Of a DNA stretch of 37,010 nucleotides, positions 16,757 through 24,205 are shown one piece after another. The translations under genes and the position numbers were made by a program. The stretch is from Deltaproteobacteria bacterium (GTDB lineage Bacteria; Desulfobacterota; Binatia; UBA9968), in the NCBI GenBank assembly GCA_023250515.1, contig JAHFAO010000009.1:1-37010 (forward strand), in the 5' to 3' direction. The notes under the pieces were generated by a model. The model ran no database searches. It was not told the DNA's origin and saw only the letters and a list, made by a program, of their open reading frames with translations. Within the stretch, counting starts at the first letter, position 1; the number at the start of each line of letters is the position of its first letter.

Positions 16757-17521
16757 TCATTCGGTTGTGTAATGGACCTTGATTCCGTGTTGATTGTTCC
16801 ATTCAGTAGCATCGAAAGATTGACTAGTTATGCCTGTTGCTTCATCGGATGCCAGGTAAACCGCGCAGTTTCTAATAACCCTCGGTTCAAGAGCCTTCTT
16901 CCCCTTATTGCGGGGATTACTACGATGCCTTTCAGTTGCTACAGCCCCTCCGGGTTTGAGGGCATTCACCCTGATGTTAAAAGCACTATTTTCCAAAGCC
17001 ATAACCTGAGTTAGTCCCTCGATGCCAAACTTGGAAGCGCAATAAGGACCCATTCGAGCCCTTCCCTCTTTCCCGTGGTTAGAAGTGATATTAATGATTG
17101 AACCGCTCCGGTGCACCCTCATTATTTTCAAGGCTTCTCGGCAGCACAAGAATGTTCCTGTGAGATTGGTATTGAGAACCTGAAGCCAGTCTTCCAACTG
17201 AGTATCCACTACCTCAAGCTGCGCCGGTCGCTTTGGCGGCCAACTGAAGCCCGCGTTGTTCACCCAGACGTCCAGCCGGCCGAATTTCTCCTTAATCCTC
17301 TGAAAGAAATTAAGAACATCTTGCTCCACCGTGACATTCGCTTTCAGGCCTAAAACTCTGCCTGGAGCCAACCCCAACCTTGTCACAGCTCCATCCACGT
17401 CGCCTTGATCGAGATCACAGATAATGACCTTTGCCCCTTCTTCGGCAAACGCCTGCGCCATTTCCCATCCTAACCCCCTTACCGATCCGGTCACACCAGC
17501 TACCTTATCACTCAGCTTCAT
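16757..17521 (-). CDS. Short-chain dehydrogenase/reductase (SDR)
   Basis: A 254-residue classical SDR that reduces or oxidises a carbonyl or alcohol with NAD(P). The cofactor motif is TGSVRGLG (11-18), Asp36 in ICDLD favours NAD(H), NNAG is at 88-91, and the catalytic set is S147 (NITSNHG), Y160 and K164 (YCASK). The C-terminus (SFDATEWNNQHGIKVH) differs from the usual GG-ending tail and resembles SDRs with an acidic, aromatic end; the substrate is not evident. The gene stands alone on the minus strand between the small clpB-linked gene and dinB. Confidence 0.9.
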   Translation of the reverse strand: MKLSDKVAGVTGSVRGLGWEMAQAFAEEGAKVIICDLDQGDVDGAVTRLGLAPGRVLGLKANVTVEQDVLNFFQRIKEKFGRLDVWVNNAGFSWPPKRPAQLEVVDTQLEDWLQVLNTNLTGTFLCCREALKIMRVHRSGSIINITSNHGKEGRARMGPYCASKFGIEGLTQVMALENSAFNIRVNALKPGGAVATERHRSNPRNKGKKALEPRVIRNCAVYLASDEATGITSQSFDATEWNNQHGIKVHYTTE

Positions 17522-17752
17522 CTGTTATGCCTCCCACCAATGTTAAGGTTACTTTATATCACCAGCTTTTTATCCCTTCCATAAGTCTAGAGATAGGCCC
17601 TTTCCTTTTGATTCTTAACTCTCCATAATAGCCTCCTAGACTTTTCCCAAGCTGATAGTTTGCTAAAATCAGAGGTCTTCGCAGCCAAGCCTCAAGTGAG
17701 ATTCCAACGGGGTCGAAAAGAAGAGACAGACTTCATTAGGTCTAAGACGCAT

Positions 17753-18934
17753 ATGAGCTGGTATCTCCATGTGGATATGGATGCTTTTTATGCTTCTGTG
17801 GAGCAAGTGCTGGATCCTGCTTTGAAAGGTAAGCCGGTTATTGTCGGCGGGCGGAGTGGGAGGGGGGTGGTAACTTCAGCCTCTTACGAGGCGAGAAAGT
17901 ATGGGGTCCGTTCGGCGATGCCGGGATTTCAGGCAAAAAAGCTATGTCCGCAAGGAATATTTCTCCCCAACCGACGCCGGGTTTATAGCGAATTCTCAGA
18001 CAAGGTCTTCGCTATTCTGGAGCAATACTCGCCGAAGGTGCACCCCATTTCCATCGATGAAGGACTGGTAGAACTCACCGGAACCGAGCGACTCTTCGGT
18101 CCCCCTTTAAAGACAACCCAAGAGATAATCACACGCATTGAGAGGGAGCTTGGCCTGGCGGCCTCAGGAGGCCTTTCCAGTAGTAGAGTTGTGGCCAAGA
18201 TCGCTGCTACCTTGGCTAAGCCGCACGGCCTGATCTATGTGCCTTCTGGTTCGGAGCAAACTTTTCTCGCCCCCCTCCCGGTCGAGTCGATCCCAGGAGT
18301 AGGGCCGAAAACCCATAAGCAATTATTGCAGCGCGGGATAAAAACGATTGGAGAGCTGCTGAAAAAATCAGGCCTCAGGGGTCGGTATCTTGACCTTGAG
18401 GAAGCGGGGCACGGGGAGCGAAGCCATGATCACTCCATTGGCAATGAGACCACTTTGGATAAACCCCTTAAGACAAGAGAAAAGATGGAGGAGGTTTTGT
18501 GGGAGCTAGTGGAGGAGGTGGGCGGAAGACTGCGTCGGGAGGGATTTTATGCCCGCTGCATCACAGTCAAGATCCGCTATACCAATTTTAAGACCGTCAC
18601 CCGCTCGCGCACCCTCTACACCCCCACCTGTTTCGACCGCGAGATCTTTGAGGTGACGCGGGAACTGCTAAGGAAAAATCTTATTCTGGGTGGAGTGGTC
18701 CGTCTTCTGGGCGTTGGCGCAAGCGCTCTCCTGAGCTCAGGTTGGCAGGAATCGATGTTTGACATCCAAAAACGCCGCTCGTGGGAAAAACTCTACCATG
18801 GTATTGACCGCTTACGCCGCAAATACGGAGAAGAGGTAATAGGAATCGCAACACCACACACCCGATCCGTTGATGAAACAGAAAGGGAGGCCTGCCCCTC
18901 AGCGCCGCCCCCTCCCGAGCTCCAACGACGTTGA
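17753..18934 (+). CDS. dinB: DNA polymerase IV (Y family, translesion)
   Basis: A 393-residue error-prone polymerase. The ATG at 17753 is chosen because the family start MSWYLHVDMDAFYASVEQ begins there; the open frame upstream has no homologous sequence. Metal-binding residues are the Asp of HVDMDAFY and Asp-Glu of ISIDEG, here followed by LVELTG rather than the usual A(F/Y)LDVTG. Palm and finger motifs (SYEARKYGVRSAMP) and the thumb hairpin (SIPGVGPKTHKQLLQRGI) are normal. The little-finger domain is present, but the extreme C-terminus is short and Pro-rich and no beta-clamp motif is obvious. No LexA box was seen in the 231-base space upstream. Confidence 0.93.
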   Translation: MSWYLHVDMDAFYASVEQVLDPALKGKPVIVGGRSGRGVVTSASYEARKYGVRSAMPGFQAKKLCPQGIFLPNRRRVYSEFSDKVFAILEQYSPKVHPISIDEGLVELTGTERLFGPPLKTTQEIITRIERELGLAASGGLSSSRVVAKIAATLAKPHGLIYVPSGSEQTFLAPLPVESIPGVGPKTHKQLLQRGIKTIGELLKKSGLRGRYLDLEEAGHGERSHDHSIGNETTLDKPLKTREKMEEVLWELVEEVGGRLRREGFYARCITVKIRYTNFKTVTRSRTLYTPTCFDREIFEVTRELLRKNLILGGVVRLLGVGASALLSSGWQESMFDIQKRRSWEKLYHGIDRLRRKYGEEVIGIATPHTRSVDETEREACPSAPPPPELQRR

Positions 18935-19001
18935 CTTTTAGGTAGAAACCCCTTTACAGTTGCGACTTAAGGAAGATTAAGCTCAACGGACCACTTTGAT
19001 T

Positions 19002-20036
19002 ATGACAAAACCGAATCATCCTTTCCTTGCTGCCTGCCGCAGAGAGAAAACTCCATATACACCTGTCTGGCTTATGCGGCAGGCGGGCCGGTACATGGAA
19101 GAGTATCGCAAACTCAGAACCCAGTTTGGCTTTCTCGATCTGTGCAAGCGTCCGGAGTTAGCTGCTGAGATCACCGTGACCCCGGTGAAGCGTCTGGGCG
19201 TCGATGCCGCCATCCTCTTTGCCGACATCCTCCTGCTCCTTGAGCCCATGGGGGTAGGGCTGGAGTATTCAAAAGACGACGGCCCCTTGATCCATAGCCA
19301 GGTTCGCACTAGGACTGATGTGGAACAGCTTCTGGAATTCGACCCCGAAGAAACCCTTCCCTTTGTCTTCGAGACTGTGCGCAAGAGTTGCGCCGCCCTG
19401 AACGGTAAGGTGCCACTCATCGGATTCTCGGGAGCACCCTTTACTCTGGCTTCTTACCTCATCGAGGGCGGCGGCTCCCGCAACTATCTCCGAACGAAGA
19501 GGCTTATCTATTCCGATCCCGGTGCCTGGCGTGCCTTGATGGAGCGCCTTTCCTCCGCCGTCGCCGAATATCTTAACGCGCAGATCGCAGCGGGCGTTGA
19601 GGTGGTACAGCTCTTCGATAGTTGGGTGGGCTGCTTATCTCCCGATGACTACCAGAAATATGTTCTCCCCTACACCCGAGCGACTATCGCTGCAATGACA
19701 CCGGGTATTCCAGTCATCCACTTCAGCACCGGGACCGCAGGGCTCCTGAGGTCCCTCCGTGCTGCGGGAGGCGACATCATCGGCCTGGACTGGCGTGTGA
19801 ATCTCGACGAGGCCTGGGAATGCTTGGGATATGATGTCGGGATCCAAGGAAATCTCGATCCAGCCGCGCTCCTTGCCCCGCCTAAGGAGATCCGCCGACG
19901 GGCCGAAGAGATCCTAAGGCGCGCTGATGGGAGGCCGGGCCACATCTTTAACCTCGGCCACGGCGTCCTCCCCGAGACTCCGGTAGAAAACGTCATCGCG
20001 ATGGTGCAGGCTGTGCACGAGTTAAGCGGGCGCTAA
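19002..20036 (+). CDS. hemE: Uroporphyrinogen decarboxylase
   Basis: A 344-residue enzyme that removes four carboxyl groups from uroporphyrinogen III to make coproporphyrinogen III. The signature PVWLMRQAGRYMEEYRKLR lies at 21-39, the substrate-binding Asp is in ILFADILLL, and a conserved His is near the end (FNLGHGVLPETP). ATG 19002 replaces the TTG at 18996, which adds only two residues. It begins a tight hemE-hemH-hemY set: the gap to hemH is 10 bases. The coproporphyrinogen oxidase step is not in the window. Confidence 0.95.
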   Translation: MTKPNHPFLAACRREKTPYTPVWLMRQAGRYMEEYRKLRTQFGFLDLCKRPELAAEITVTPVKRLGVDAAILFADILLLLEPMGVGLEYSKDDGPLIHSQVRTRTDVEQLLEFDPEETLPFVFETVRKSCAALNGKVPLIGFSGAPFTLASYLIEGGGSRNYLRTKRLIYSDPGAWRALMERLSSAVAEYLNAQIAAGVEVVQLFDSWVGCLSPDDYQKYVLPYTRATIAAMTPGIPVIHFSTGTAGLLRSLRAAGGDIIGLDWRVNLDEAWECLGYDVGIQGNLDPAALLAPPKEIRRRAEEILRRADGRPGHIFNLGHGVLPETPVENVIAMVQAVHELSGR

Positions 20037-20046
20037 AACTTAAGCG

Positions 20047-21003
20047 ATGGCTCCCTCCTATGACGCGGTTCTTCTGATCGCCTTTGGCGGACCCACATCA
20101 CCTGAGGAGATCCGCCCGTTTCTGGCGCGAGTACTCCGAGGTCATCCGGTGCCATCCGAGCGGATCGAAGAGGCTGTCCGACACTACATGGCTGTCGGCG
20201 GCCGCTCTCCGTTGAATGAGATCACTTTTCGCCAGGCGAGCGCTCTCGAAAAAGCCCTTAAGCAACGTGGTCTCTCCCTCCCAGTCTACGTGGGAATGCG
20301 GAACGCCAGACCGTTTCTCCGAGAGACACTGGACCAGATGACAGCCGACGGCGTGCGTCGGGCGCTGGGTTTCATACTCTCTCCACACCAGACCGAGGCG
20401 AGCTGGCAGCGTTATCAAAGAGATGTGGCAGAGGCGCAAGAAGAACTCGGTGGCGCCACACCGGCCATCGATTTCTGTCCAGGTTGGCATGCCCATCCGC
20501 TTTTTGTTCAAGCTATCTCCCAGCAGATTCGACCTGCGCTAGAGAAGGTCGCAGCACAAAAGCGCCAAGCAACTCCTCTTGTCTTTACAGCCCACAGTGT
20601 GCCCACGGCGATGGCCGAGCGCTCCCCCTATGTCCAGCAAATCTACGAGAGCTCCAACTTGGTCGCCGAGCGGCTCAACCATTCGCGCTGGTCCGTGGCC
20701 TACCAAAGCCGCAGTGGCAGACCGAACGAGCCGTGGCTCGAACCTGACATCGGCAAAGTGATTCGGTCTTTAGCTGCCGAAGGGGCAGCCCAAGTTGTGG
20801 TCGCTCCCATTGGCTTTGTCTGTGACCACGTGGAAGTGCTCTACGACCTCGATATCGAGGCCAAAGGAATAGCCGAAGGACTGGGGATGCGTTTTCTCCG
20901 GGCCGGTTGCCCCAACGACCATCCCACCTTCATCGCCCTGATGGCTGATGTGATTGAAGCTAAGCTTTCAGCGGTCAGCGATCAGCAAAAAATCTCTGGT
21001 TAA
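20047..21003 (+). CDS. hemH: Ferrochelatase with repeat-derived C-terminal tail
   Basis: A 318-residue enzyme that inserts Fe2+ into protoporphyrin IX. It keeps the catalytic His183 (FTAHSVP) and Glu263 (DHVEVLYDLDIEA), the residues held by all ferrochelatases. The start follows hemE by 10 bases. There is no C-terminal [2Fe-2S] cysteine set. The last residues (from Ser308, SAVSDQQKISG) are coded by a TCAGC-type repeat element at 20963-20986, so this tail was probably acquired with the element. Because hemY lies downstream, the window supports the protoporphyrin-dependent branch rather than the coproporphyrin branch. Confidence 0.93.
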   Translation: MAPSYDAVLLIAFGGPTSPEEIRPFLARVLRGHPVPSERIEEAVRHYMAVGGRSPLNEITFRQASALEKALKQRGLSLPVYVGMRNARPFLRETLDQMTADGVRRALGFILSPHQTEASWQRYQRDVAEAQEELGGATPAIDFCPGWHAHPLFVQAISQQIRPALEKVAAQKRQATPLVFTAHSVPTAMAERSPYVQQIYESSNLVAERLNHSRWSVAYQSRSGRPNEPWLEPDIGKVIRSLAAEGAAQVVVAPIGFVCDHVEVLYDLDIEAKGIAEGLGMRFLRAGCPNDHPTFIALMADVIEAKLSAVSDQQKISG

Positions 21004-21120
21004 CAAGTTTGGAGTTTCGACATTATGGTTCAGAGCCTAAAAATCTCCAATACCGTTGTCGCTACACCGAACCCAAGAACCCGAAACCTTCAGGCTGAAG
21101 GCTGAGGCCAGATAGCTAAC
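20963..21120. repeat. TCAGC/GCTGA inverted element at the hemH-hemY junction
   Basis: The left arm at 20963-20986 (TTCAGCGGTCAGCGATCAGC core) lies inside the end of hemH; the right arm at 21091-21120 (GGCTGAAGGCTGAGGCCAG core, then GATAGCTAAC) lies before hemY. The reversed right arm resembles the element at 22993-23020, so both belong to one family. It occupies the only sizeable gap of the heme operon. Confidence 0.6.
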
Positions 21121-21132
21121 GGCTTATACACA

Positions 21133-22599
21133 ATGAATCGCCGCATTGTCGTTGTAGGCGGAGGCATTTCTGGTCTGGCAGCAACCTACCGCCTGACGGA
21201 GCTCATCCGGGAGAGAAAGATCCGGCCAGAGATCCTGTTACTGGAAGCCAGTCAGCGTTTGGGTGGTTCCATCGCCACGGAGAGGGTTGGCGACTTTCTC
21301 GTGGAGGGAGGGCCGGACTCCTTCATCTCAGAGAAACCCTGGGCACTTCGGCTATGTGAACGTCTGGGTATCAGGTCGCGCTTGATCTCAGCCAATACAG
21401 CCCATCAAAAGATCTATGTTGTCTACAAGGGTTCCTTGCAGCCACTTCCCGATGGATTTTTCCTGCTAGCCCCAACGCGTCTCTGGCCCCTGATCCGAAC
21501 GCCACTCTTCTCCTGGCGCGGCAAACTCCGTATGGCCTGCGAACTCTTTCTCCCCCGTGGTAGCGCGGATGGGGACGAGAGTTTGGCTTCGTTTATCCGC
21601 CGGCGCTTGGGTCAGGAGGTTCTGGACCGCATCGCCCAACCGTTAATAGGTGGAATCTACGCTGCCGATCCTGAGAAACTTAGCCTAACTGCGACGATGC
21701 CACGATTCTCGGAGATGGAGCGGACCAGGCGCAGTATCATTTGGGCGATGTGGTTGGAACAGAGACGCCGCTCCCGGCAGGCAGAAAGTGGCGCTCGCTG
21801 GAGCCTCTTCGTGACGCTGGTCGGAGGGATGCAGGAGCTTGTGGAAACGATCGCCAGTCGCCTTCCGGTTGGGACAGTGCACTTGAATACTAAAGCCACC
21901 GGACTTGAATGGAACGCAGCAAAGAAAAGCTGGATCATCACCACGAACAAAGCGAAAAAGATTGAGGCCGATGCCCTCATCCTCGCGCTGCCCGCTTATA
22001 GGTCCGCGGAAATCCTCTTTTCACTTGCCTCTGAGCTAGCCCAGGAGCTGTGGGCAATCTCCCATTCCTCGACGGCTACAGTGAGCTTGGCTTATCGCCA
22101 GAGCGAGATCCCACATAACCTCGATGGCTTCGGCTTAGTCGTGCCCGCAATCGAGTCGCGCAAGATCATTGCCTGCACCTTCAGCAGCATAAAATATTCA
22201 GGAAGGGCACCTGATGGATATGCACTGCTCAGGGCTTTTGTCGGCGGGGCATTGCAGCCTTCTCTCTTCGAGCAAGACGACCACACGATGGAGGGCAGCG
22301 TGCGCGAGGAACTCTCCGCTCTGCTAGGCGTCAGCGCCTCGCCGCTCTTCTGTCGCATCCATCGCCATCCACACTCGATGCCCCAGTATCAGCTCGGCCA
22401 TGACGAACGTATCCGGCGCATAGAAGCGCACCTAAGCAAGGTACCCGCCCTAGCCCTCGCGGGAAACGCCTATCATGGGGTTGGAATTGCCGATTGCATC
22501 CACAGCGGAGAAGAGGCCGCAGAGAGGCTTTTGAGGCAGCTTAAGGTATCTAGCGAATCTCCTGCGGGCTTAGATGCGGCTCGTAAATCATCTGGATGA
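21133..22599 (+). CDS. hemY: Protoporphyrinogen oxidase, oxygen-dependent HemY type
   Basis: A 488-residue FAD enzyme (also named hemG in some schemes) that oxidises protoporphyrinogen IX to protoporphyrin IX with O2. The FAD site is RIVVVGGGISGLAATYRL at the start; LEASQRLGGSIATERVGDFL is the conserved second contact; the C-terminal FAD-contact sequence is LALAGNAYHGVGIADCI. The length is typical. It is separated from hemH by 129 bases holding a repeat element, and its ATG has no obvious ribosome site. It implies aerobic heme synthesis. The last 50 bases overlap the convergent VOC gene. Confidence 0.93.
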   Translation: MNRRIVVVGGGISGLAATYRLTELIRERKIRPEILLLEASQRLGGSIATERVGDFLVEGGPDSFISEKPWALRLCERLGIRSRLISANTAHQKIYVVYKGSLQPLPDGFFLLAPTRLWPLIRTPLFSWRGKLRMACELFLPRGSADGDESLASFIRRRLGQEVLDRIAQPLIGGIYAADPEKLSLTATMPRFSEMERTRRSIIWAMWLEQRRRSRQAESGARWSLFVTLVGGMQELVETIASRLPVGTVHLNTKATGLEWNAAKKSWIITTNKAKKIEADALILALPAYRSAEILFSLASELAQELWAISHSSTATVSLAYRQSEIPHNLDGFGLVVPAIESRKIIACTFSSIKYSGRAPDGYALLRAFVGGALQPSLFEQDDHTMEGSVREELSALLGVSASPLFCRIHRHPHSMPQYQLGHDERIRRIEAHLSKVPALALAGNAYHGVGIADCIHSGEEAAERLLRQLKVSSESPAGLDAARKSSG

Positions 22600-22960
22600 C
22601 GATCCCATCGGGATCAGAACAGTAAAACGAGGCGCTCCCGTCCCGGTGGATCCTAAAGGGATGGACGATCTTAACTCCTCTGGCGTGAAGCTCCTGTTCC
22701 AGCTCCCGTACCCTCTCCACGCTCTCGACCACAAAGCCGAAATGGTCCAGTTGCTGTCCGGAGGGCAAAGGGTCTGTTTCCTGGGTGAGTTCATGCAGGG
22801 CAAGATTGTCGCAACCGGAAGATAGATAGAGATTCTTAGGGTCCGGCTCCCACACGATTTCCATCCCAAGTAGCTCCTGATAAAACGCTTTGGAACGCCC
22901 GATATTTTTCACCTTAAGGGCGATATGACGCATGCCCTTAAGCCCTTTTATAGCGCTCAT
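22550..22960 (-). CDS. VOC family protein
   Basis: A 136-residue single VOC module: MRHIALKVKNIGRSKAFYQE at the start, LDHFGFVV in the middle, and FYCSDPDGIVIQMIYEP at the end. The usual terminal Glu is Q (IQM), so one metal ligand may be lost, though the downstream E of YEP could replace it. The ATG at 22958-22960 gives the family start. The gene runs against hemY and overlaps its last 50 bases, with coding on both strands. Substrate unknown. No operon partner on this strand. Confidence 0.83.
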   Translation of the reverse strand: MSAIKGLKGMRHIALKVKNIGRSKAFYQELLGMEIVWEPDPKNLYLSSGCDNLALHELTQETDPLPSGQQLDHFGFVVESVERVRELEQELHARGVKIVHPFRIHRDGSASFYCSDPDGIVIQMIYEPHLSPQEIR

Positions 22961-22992
22961 AGCGCTTTTATATCATAGTCTTGGGCACGGAT

Positions 22993-23020
22993 GTTAGCCA
23001 TCAGCGTTCAGCTTTCAGCG
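22993..23020. repeat. TCAGC repeat element
   Basis: Three spaced copies of TCAGC with preceding GTTAGCCA. It resembles the reversed right arm of the hemH-hemY element (similar at roughly three quarters of positions by eye). It lies between the divergent VOC and amrS genes. Confidence 0.5.
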
Positions 23021-23066
23021 TTACCCCCTCTTGCCTGATGGAATAAAAAGAGGGATATTTTAGTTT

Positions 23067-24128
23067 ATGAAGGAGGCCCTTTGGTGGGAGACGCAAGAGG
23101 ATGGCCGGATCCTCTGCACCCTCTGCCCTCGCTATTGCCGGATCGGAGAGGGTCAAGCCGGCTTCTGCTACATTCGCAAGAACATAGACGGCAAACTTTA
23201 TTCCCTGGGGTACGGCAAATCTACTGGCTTCGCCATTGATCCGGTAGAGAAAAAACCGCTCAACCACTTTCTGCCTGGCACCAGAATCTTGAGCTTTGGC
23301 ACTGCCGGCTGCAACTTGGGCTGTCGCTTTTGCCAGAACTGGAGCATCAGCAAGGCCAAACTGGACGACGGCCAAAGTCAGAGCGCCGGTCCTGAAGAGG
23401 TTGCAAAGTTGGCTCTAATACACAATGTCCCTAGTATCGCCTTTACCTACAACGACCCGGTCATCTGGGGCGAATTCGTCATCGACATCTCTCGCTTGGC
23501 CCGCGAGTATGGCCTAAAGAGCGTCATGGTTACGGCTGGCTATATTACCCCCGAGGCCCGTCCGGAGGTCTATCGCTACATCGACGCCGCTAATGTAGAT
23601 CTCAAAGGCTTCACCGAACGATTCTATCATAAGCTGACCTTCTCCCATCTCGATCCTGTCTTGGATACGCTCAAATGGCTCAGGAACGAAACCAATATTT
23701 GGTTTGAAATCACTAATCTAATGATCCCCGGGGAAAACGATGACCCGGAGGAAACCAAGAAGCTCTGCGAGTGGGTGCTCAAAAACTTGGGCGACAGTGT
23801 TCCCCTCCATTTTACAGCCTTCCATCCCGATTTCAAAATGGTGGACAAACCTAGCACCCCTGCCGCTACCCTCAGGCGGGCACGAAAGATCGCCATTTCA
23901 GCGGGAATCAAGTACTGCTATGTGGGAAACGTCTTCGACGATGAAGGACAGACAACCTATTGTCCTAGTTGCAGCCGCGCTCTTATTCGCCGCTCTTGGC
24001 ACGACATCCTGGAGTACCATCTTATAGGAGATCGTTGTCCCTGCGGCCAGAAGATCCCCGGCTATTTCCTCACGCGCGAAAAAGCCACTCTCGGCAACCG
24101 TCGGCGATCCGTCCTCCAGATCCACTAA
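23067..24128 (+). CDS. amrS: AmmeMemoRadiSam-system radical SAM enzyme
   Basis: A 353-residue radical SAM protein. The SAM cluster motif is C82-x3-C86-x2-C89 (GCNLGCRFC). An N-terminal cysteine set (C17, C20, C24 and C34; LCTLCPRYCRIGEGQAGFC) and a C-terminal zinc-ribbon-like pair (CPSC ... CPCG) are typical of the AmrS/PflA-like group that usually lies beside AMMECR1 and MEMO genes. Neither partner is in the window, so this copy is separate from its system. The family is predicted to install or use a glycyl-type radical or modify a partner, but its substrate is unproven. The start lacks a strong ribosome site. Confidence 0.85.
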   Translation: MKEALWWETQEDGRILCTLCPRYCRIGEGQAGFCYIRKNIDGKLYSLGYGKSTGFAIDPVEKKPLNHFLPGTRILSFGTAGCNLGCRFCQNWSISKAKLDDGQSQSAGPEEVAKLALIHNVPSIAFTYNDPVIWGEFVIDISRLAREYGLKSVMVTAGYITPEARPEVYRYIDAANVDLKGFTERFYHKLTFSHLDPVLDTLKWLRNETNIWFEITNLMIPGENDDPEETKKLCEWVLKNLGDSVPLHFTAFHPDFKMVDKPSTPAATLRRARKIAISAGIKYCYVGNVFDDEGQTTYCPSCSRALIRRSWHDILEYHLIGDRCPCGQKIPGYFLTREKATLGNRRRSVLQIH

Positions 24129-24163
24129 GACTGCCTTCATTCCCGCTGGCTCAAAACCTGCAT

Positions 24164-24193
24164 TTGTATTTTGCCGTTAAATCCGCATAGAAT
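24164..24193 (+). promoter_or_regulatory. Candidate promoter of ptsP
   Basis: TTGTAT (24164-24169), 18 bases, TAGAAT (24188-24193), with the ptsP ATG 12 bases later. The -10 matches in five of six positions, the -35 is weak. Confidence 0.35.
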
Positions 24194-24205
24194 AAATTTC
24201 CTTCT

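Noticed and set aside
17522..17752. Possible upstream start or extra gene before dinB
   Set aside because: The open frame from 17660 has no homologous N-terminus; the Y-family fold starts at 17753.
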